Both the position numbers and the translations under genes were made by a program. The notes beneath the pieces were generated by a model, which saw nothing but the letters and a program-made list of their open reading frames with translations, was not told the DNA's origin and made no database searches. From Haloarchaeobius sp. HME9146 (lineage in GTDB: Archaea > Halobacteriota > Halobacteria > Halobacteriales > Natrialbaceae), in NCBI RefSeq assembly GCF_025399835.1, contig NZ_JAODVR010000001.1:1984001-2048000 (forward strand): a DNA stretch of 64,000 nucleotides. Direction: 5' to 3'. Shown piece by piece: positions 59,963 through 64,000 of the stretch (position 1 is the stretch's first letter; each line of letters begins with the position of its first letter).

Positions 59963-60061
59963 ACCAGTACGGACGAGTTCATCGACAGCCTGGAGCACGA
60001 ATCCGGAACTGGCCGCCTCGACGCGGCTGCTGCGCTCGACAGCGACCCGAGGGACCACCAG
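59963..60061 (+). pseudogene. Decayed C-terminal stub of a fourth S8 protease
   Basis: Translated in frame from 59963, the DNA gives TSTDEFIDSLEHESGTGRLD then AAAALDSDPRDH. It lines up without gaps with the protease C-termini (TSSAEDIGLASNESGAGLLD then VAAALNLDSSNN in copy 3). The rest of the gene is gone: the 75 nt between the copy 3 stop and this match show no similarity, and no start or catalytic residue is near. This looks like the remnant of an unequal deletion or a decayed copy. It lies just before the 3' end of the SDR gene. Confidence 0.7.
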
Positions 60062-60078
60062 AAGGAGACGGGACGTTC

Positions 60079-61020
60079 CTACTCGTACTCGGCGCGCAGT
60101 TCCGTCAGCAGCTGCCGGGTCGCCTCGCGGACCGCTTCGTCGCTGGACTGGCTCGGCTCCCAGCCGAGCGCGGAGAGCTTCTCGATGGAGAGACGCATCT
60201 TCGGCACGTCACCGGTCCAGCCCCGGTCGCCGCCGGTGTACTCGTACTCGGGGTCGAGGCCCATCTCGTCGGCGACGATGTCGGCGATGGTGTTGACCGA
60301 GGTCGTGGTGCGAGTACCCAGGTTGTAGACGTTGTAGTCCTTCTCGGCGTGCTCGACCACGTGGCACATCGCGTCGATGCACTCCTCGACGTGGAGGTAG
60401 GACTTCTCCTGCAGGCCGTTCCCCAGGATGGTCAGTTCGTCCGGGTTCTCCAGCAACTTCTCGATGAAGTCGGGGACGACGTTCCCGCGCTGGTTCGGCC
60501 CGACGATGTTGGCGAAGCGGTACACCCACGCCTGGACGCCGTAGGAGTGCGCGTACGTCGAGATGATGGCCTCGTCTGCGAGCTTCGAGGAGCCGTAGAT
60601 GGAGATGGGTTCGAGGGGCGCGAAGTCCTCCGGGGTCGGCATGGGGGCCTCGCCGTACACCGTCGAGGACGAGGTGAAGGCGAGCTTGTCACAGCCGACC
60701 TCCTCCATGCGTTCGAGGACGTTGTACGTCATCGCGCCGTTCTCCTCGAACAGCTTGCGGTCGTCGTCGAAGTTGGTGTCGGTGTAGGCCGCGAAGTGGA
60801 ACACGATGTCGGTGTCTTCGGTGATCACCGAGGCCACGTCCTCGGGGTCACACATGTCGGCTTTCTCGAACTCGACCGTGTCGGGGACCTGGTCGCGTGT
60901 CCCCTTCGAGAGGTCGTCTGCGACGAGGACGTCGTTGTCCTCGGCGAGGTGTGCCGCGAGGTGCGAGCCGACGAGTCCCGCGCCGCCGGTGACGAGGACC
61001 CGCTTGTCGGTCAGCTTCAT
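60079..61020 (-). CDS. NAD-dependent sugar epimerase/dehydratase (extended SDR)
   Basis: A 313-aa protein: VLVTGGAGLVGSHLAAHLAE (GxxGxxG, residues 8-27), VADDLSKGT, FHFAAYTDT, catalytic SSSTVYGEA and YGSSK (Tyr/Lys near 143-147), RFANIVGPNQRGNVVPDFIE, and a substrate domain with YLHVEECIDAM. It probably converts a nucleotide-sugar, for instance UDP-glucose/galactose or a glycosylation intermediate. The nearest GT genes are 10 kb away. Reverse strand, divergent from nothing in the immediate 5' side except a methyltransferase 45 nt upstream, same strand. Confidence 0.92.
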   Translation of the reverse strand: MKLTDKRVLVTGGAGLVGSHLAAHLAEDNDVLVADDLSKGTRDQVPDTVEFEKADMCDPEDVASVITEDTDIVFHFAAYTDTNFDDDRKLFEENGAMTYNVLERMEEVGCDKLAFTSSSTVYGEAPMPTPEDFAPLEPISIYGSSKLADEAIISTYAHSYGVQAWVYRFANIVGPNQRGNVVPDFIEKLLENPDELTILGNGLQEKSYLHVEECIDAMCHVVEHAEKDYNVYNLGTRTTTSVNTIADIVADEMGLDPEYEYTGGDRGWTGDVPKMRLSIEKLSALGWEPSQSSDEAVREATRQLLTELRAEYE

Positions 61021-61065
61021 GACAGACGCTGGACCGCCGGTGAGTAAGTGCGTTCTGGTCCCGTC

Positions 61066-62109
61066 CTACTTAGGCAGCGTCCCGGTGACCAGCGTCACGC
61101 CCGGCGCCCGCCGGAGGTCGACCCGCTCCACGTCGGTGAACCCTGCCTCTCGCAACCACGCCTCAACCTGCTCGAACCGGTAGACCCGTCCGCCGAGGAG
61201 TACTCTGTACGTGAACCCGATGAAGTCGTTCATCGCCCGGGCGGTCGCGATGGGTCCCGCACCCTCGAACTGGTCCATGACAACCACGCTCCCGCCCGGG
61301 TCCAGCGCGTCGGCCGTGCGCTCGAACAGCCGCCGGTTCTCGGCCGGCGTGAACCCATGGACGACGTTGAACGCGAACGCGAGGTCGTAGCCGGACCCGA
61401 TGTCGTCGGCCAGCAGGTCTCCGCCGATGGTGTGGATTCTCTCCGCGAGCCCGGCGTCGGCCGCGTTCGCCCGGGCCACGTCGAGCGCGACCGGTGAGTC
61501 AACGACGGTCGCCTCGAGGCCGGGGGTCACCCGACACGCGCCGATGCTGTACCGGCCGTGGCCGCCGCCGAGGTCGACCAACCGCCGCTTCCCCCTCACG
61601 TCGACGTTGTCGAGCACCGGATCGAGCGCGAGCTTCGCGACCGCCTCGAACCCCCGCTGGGCGGTCGGCCACCGGTCGGGGTGGTCGTCCAGCCACTCGT
61701 ACACCGACTGCTCGGGCTCGCCGGTCCGCAGGACCGCGGTCGCGTTGTCGTCCCAGAACGGGTAGACCACGCTATCCCAGAAAGTGAACCAGTCCACGAG
61801 GCCAGGGTCGCCGACCATCCAGCGCTCGCTGAGGTCCGAAAGGGCGTAGGTATCCCCATCGGAATCGAGGTACCCGGCGCGGCCCAGGAACCGACAGAGC
61901 ATGTCGAGGGTCTCCTCGTGGGCGGCGAGTCGGGTCGCGAGGTCGTCGGCTGTCGCCGGGCCGTCGGCGAGCGCGTCGAACACGCCGAACTCGGCCGCAA
62001 GCGCGACCGACTTCACGGTCCCGCCGCCGAGCAAGTCGTAGATGGCGCCCGGCGCACGGTTGGCCCGGAGGATGTAGAGGCGTTCGAAGAGGTTCGGGAC
62101 GTGGGGCAT
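61066..62109 (-). CDS. SAM-dependent O-methyltransferase family protein
   Basis: A 347-aa protein from ATG 62109. The N-terminal helical dimerisation domain (FGVFDALADGPATADDLATR) is typical of acetylserotonin-O-methyltransferase-like enzymes. The SAM domain has RLVDLGGGHGRYSIG, TVVDSPVALDVARANA, and FAFNVVHGFTPAENRRLFER. An aromatic or small hydrophobic hydroxyl is the likely acceptor, but it is unknown. The 116-codon open extension upstream overlaps the trm56 region and is not real. Confidence 0.88.
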   Translation of the reverse strand: MPHVPNLFERLYILRANRAPGAIYDLLGGGTVKSVALAAEFGVFDALADGPATADDLATRLAAHEETLDMLCRFLGRAGYLDSDGDTYALSDLSERWMVGDPGLVDWFTFWDSVVYPFWDDNATAVLRTGEPEQSVYEWLDDHPDRWPTAQRGFEAVAKLALDPVLDNVDVRGKRRLVDLGGGHGRYSIGACRVTPGLEATVVDSPVALDVARANAADAGLAERIHTIGGDLLADDIGSGYDLAFAFNVVHGFTPAENRRLFERTADALDPGGSVVVMDQFEGAGPIATARAMNDFIGFTYRVLLGGRVYRFEQVEAWLREAGFTDVERVDLRRAPGVTLVTGTLPK

Positions 62110-62208
62110 CGGTCGTGGTTCGACTGCTTCCAGGAAGAAACTGCTGCCGGTCCTCGGCGTCTGACCCGAAACGAAACCCCCTAACGGGTGCCGCCAGTAC
62201 CGACGGCC

Positions 62209-62778
62209 ATGCAAGGAGAACCCGAGGTCGCCGTGGTCCGGCTGGCACACCGCCCGGGCCGTGACGACCGGATGACGACGCACGTCGGGTTGACGGCGCG
62301 CGCGCTCGGTGCGGACCGGGTCATCTACCCGGACAACGCCGACCAGTCCCGCCAGACCGTCGAGGACATCACGGGCCGGTTCGGCGGCCCCTTCGAGGTC
62401 GAACTGGTCGAGTCGACGAAATCCGTGGTCAGGAACTGGGACGGAAACGTCGCCCACCTCACGATGTACGGCGAGCGCGTCCAGGACGTCGAGGACGAGA
62501 TTCGTGCCTCGCGAGACGAGGACGACGAGCCGCTACTGGTCGTCGTCGGCTCGGAGAAGGTCCCGTTCGACATCTACGAGGCCGCCGACTGGAACGTCGC
62601 GGTGACGAACCAGCCCCACTCCGAGGTGGCGGGTCTCGCGGTGTTCCTCGACCACGTGTTCGACGGTCGGGAACTCGACCGCGAGTGGGAGGACGCCGAG
62701 AGCACGGTCGTCCCGAAGGCCACCGGAAAGAAGGTCGTACCAGCGGACGGAGAAGACGGCAATCCCACGGACGAGTAA
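62209..62778 (+). CDS. trm56: tRNA (cytidine(56)-2'-O)-methyltransferase aTrm56
   Basis: A 189-aa SPOUT-family enzyme that methylates C56 of archaeal tRNA. Starts MQGEPEVAVVRLAHRPGRDD; HVGLTARALGADRVIYPDN, the trefoil-knot region LLVVVGSEKVPFDIYEAADW and VTNQPHSEVAGLAVFLDHVF are family signatures. The C-terminus is basic-acid (KATGKKVVPADGED). It precedes tfe by 37 nt on the same strand. Confidence 0.93.
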   Translation: MQGEPEVAVVRLAHRPGRDDRMTTHVGLTARALGADRVIYPDNADQSRQTVEDITGRFGGPFEVELVESTKSVVRNWDGNVAHLTMYGERVQDVEDEIRASRDEDDEPLLVVVGSEKVPFDIYEAADWNVAVTNQPHSEVAGLAVFLDHVFDGRELDREWEDAESTVVPKATGKKVVPADGEDGNPTDE

Positions 62779-62815
62779 CAAGATTTAACCCGCTTACGGC
62801 CCCCATTTCGACATA

Positions 62816-63340
62816 ATGGCTTTTGAGGGACTGCTCGAAGACCCCGTCATCCAAAAATATCTCCACGAACTGGTGGGCCCGAAGGGCATGCCAGTGGCCG
62901 CGGCCCCGCCGGACGGCGAGGTCACGGACGAGGAGCTCGCCGAGGAGCTCGACCTGGAGCTGAACGACGTCCGCCGGGCGCTGTTCATCCTCTACGAGAA
63001 CGACCTCGCGACGTACCGCCGCGTCCGCGACGAGGACTCCGGCTGGCTCACCTACCTGTGGACGTTCCAGTACGAGAACATCCCGGAGAACCTGGAAGAA
63101 GAGATGTACCGCCTGCTCGACGCACTCGACGAACGGAACGACTACGAACGCGACCACGAGTTCTACCTCTGTGAGGTCTGTTCCATCCGGTTCGAGTTCG
63201 GCGAAGCGATGGACTTCGGCTTCGAGTGCCCCGAATGTGGGTCGCCGCTCGAGTCGATGGACAATGCCCGCCTCGTCGAGGCGATGGAATCACGCATCGC
63301 GAACCTTCGCGACGAACTGAACGTGGAAAGCAACGCATAA
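62816..63340 (+). CDS. tfe: Transcription factor E (TFE alpha)
   Basis: A 174-aa protein. N-terminal winged helix (LLEDPVIQKYLHELVGPKGM, then VTDEELAEELDLELNDVRRA) and C-terminal zinc ribbon (CEVCSIRFEFGEAMDFGFEC-PECGS, two CxxC pairs near 119-146). It helps RNA polymerase open promoters. A TATA-like GATTTAA lies about 30 nt before the ATG. The stop overlaps the DUF2110 start by 1 nt (TAATG). Confidence 0.95.
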   Translation: MAFEGLLEDPVIQKYLHELVGPKGMPVAAAPPDGEVTDEELAEELDLELNDVRRALFILYENDLATYRRVRDEDSGWLTYLWTFQYENIPENLEEEMYRLLDALDERNDYERDHEFYLCEVCSIRFEFGEAMDFGFECPECGSPLESMDNARLVEAMESRIANLRDELNVESNA

Positions 63341-64000
63341 TGGTCGTACTCGCGACCAAAGTGTACGTCGAGGGCGACGCCCGAGAGCGTGCCATGGACG
63401 GCCTCCGGTCGCTCGTGGACAACGCAGTTGGCGACCTCGACGTGACCTACGACATCGGTTTACGTAACGACGAGTTCCCGTCGGTGACACTGGACGGCGA
63501 CGACGCGGTCGCCGCCCGGAACGTCCTCCGCGAGGAGTGGGGCGAGATCGTCCCCGACCTCCAGGAGGGTGAAACCTACGTCGGGACCCTCGAACACTGG
63601 GACGACGACGGGTTCATCCTCGACGCGGGTCAGAACGTCCGCATCCCCGCCGACCAGCTCGAACTCGGTATCGGGCGACCGGAACAGATCCGAAACCGCT
63701 TCGGACTGGTCCAGCACCTCCCCATGGAGTTCGTCTACGGCGGCGACGAGCCCTCGCGGCTCTCCGACGGCGAGCGCGACCGCCTGTTCGACTGGACGCG
63801 TGGCACCGGCCGCGTGAACGTCAACAGCGCGACCCGCGGCGAGACGCGCGCGACGGTCAACCGCGCCGGTCACGCCCAGGACATCGTCACGGTCGAACGG
63901 CTCGGCCTGCTCGAACAGTCCATCATCTGCCGAGAGGAGACCGACGCGCCCGGCCTGCTCGCGAGCATCGGGAGCTACCTGCCTGCCGAACTCAAGTGCG
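63340..64000 (+). CDS. DUF2110 family protein (3' end outside window)
   Basis: ATG 63340 overlaps the tfe TAA by one base; the frame is open for 220 codons to the edge. It starts MVVLATKVYVEGDARERAM, has VGTLEHWDDDGFILDAGQNV (an S1/SH3-like strand set), DQLELGIGRPEQIRNRFGLV and later RVNVNSATRGETRATVNRAG. DUF2110 genes commonly follow tfe in euryarchaea, so it may be translationally coupled; the function is unknown. Confidence 0.88.
   Translation, partial: MVVLATKVYVEGDARERAMDGLRSLVDNAVGDLDVTYDIGLRNDEFPSVTLDGDDAVAARNVLREEWGEIVPDLQEGETYVGTLEHWDDDGFILDAGQNVRIPADQLELGIGRPEQIRNRFGLVQHLPMEFVYGGDEPSRLSDGERDRLFDWTRGTGRVNVNSATRGETRATVNRAGHAQDIVTVERLGLLEQSIICREETDAPGLLASIGSYLPAELKC

Noticed and set aside
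62110-62457. 116-codon N-terminal extension of the O-methyltransferase
   Set aside because: It overlaps the start of trm56 on the other strand and does not look like a methyltransferase domain.

Overview
The window (about 65% G+C overall, with short AT-rich promoter islands) comes from a haloarchaeon. The predicted proteins are very acidic. Many genes look leaderless, with a TATA-like box about 25-30 nt before ATG or GTG. Archaeal markers include TFE, aTrm56, RNase P component 4, an archaeal-type SRP (7S) RNA, a UbiA-family geranylgeranylglyceryl phosphate prenyltransferase and Tat-exported subtilases. I saw no IS element, CRISPR array, tRNA or rRNA, and nothing that looks like a large transferred island.

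Layout. 1-7.8 kb: the end of a PHP-domain protein, a DUF1508 mini-protein, a Tat-exported EEP-fold protein, aroA and aroC (shikimate pathway) around a type I phosphodiesterase-like protein, and two Ddn-like flavin/F420 proteins. 8-11.4 kb: korA-korB (2-oxoacid:ferredoxin oxidoreductase) followed by an Lrp-type regulator. 11.4-14.5 kb: an SRPBCC protein, a short FAD protein and two divergent EamA transporters. 14.4-17.3 kb (minus): queD-queE-RNA-ligase-like-queC, making preQ0 for archaeosine, with an uncharacterised nucleotidyltransferase inside the operon. 17.4-18.8 kb: a winged-helix regulator with a palindrome at its start, and a UbiA-like prenyltransferase. 18.9-32.5 kb: a chemotaxis block cheW, cheY-cheB-cheA-cheC-cheC-cheD-cheR, facing a convergent transducer gene. 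CheA (1296 aa) carries a ~670-residue acidic linker and the transducer (1408 aa) a ~650-residue acidic tail; both are unusually large. 32.6-44.7 kb: miscellaneous genes, including a 1221-aa pilin-like/TSP3/vWA surface protein, a GGGP prenyltransferase, a RAD55/KaiC-like protein lacking a canonical Walker A, a cysteine synthase and an orphan Tat solute-binding protein. 44.8-45.1 kb: SRP RNA. 45.2-55.6 kb: membrane proteins, an rnp4-yhbY-mscS operon, two GT4 glycosyltransferases, a DUF2797 protein and an RND/MMPL exporter. 55.8-60.1 kb: three tandem Tat-exported S8 proteases and the decayed C-terminal stub of a fourth. 60-64 kb: an SDR epimerase, an O-methyltransferase, trm56, tfe and the start of a DUF2110 gene.

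Functional themes. The che block supplies a near-complete receptor-to-CheY pathway (CheW, CheA, CheY, the CheB/CheR/CheD adaptation enzymes and CheC phosphatases). No archaellum genes and no CheF adaptor lie in the window, so the output motor must be encoded elsewhere. The que operon plus trm56, rnp4, yhbY and SRP RNA make this a region rich in RNA-metabolism genes. The most interesting items are the paired giant acidic regions in CheA and the transducer, the RNA-ligase-like gene in the preQ0 operon, two very short leader ORFs overlapping the GTG starts of membrane proteins, the pilin-vWA protein, and the protease array with its degenerate fourth copy.
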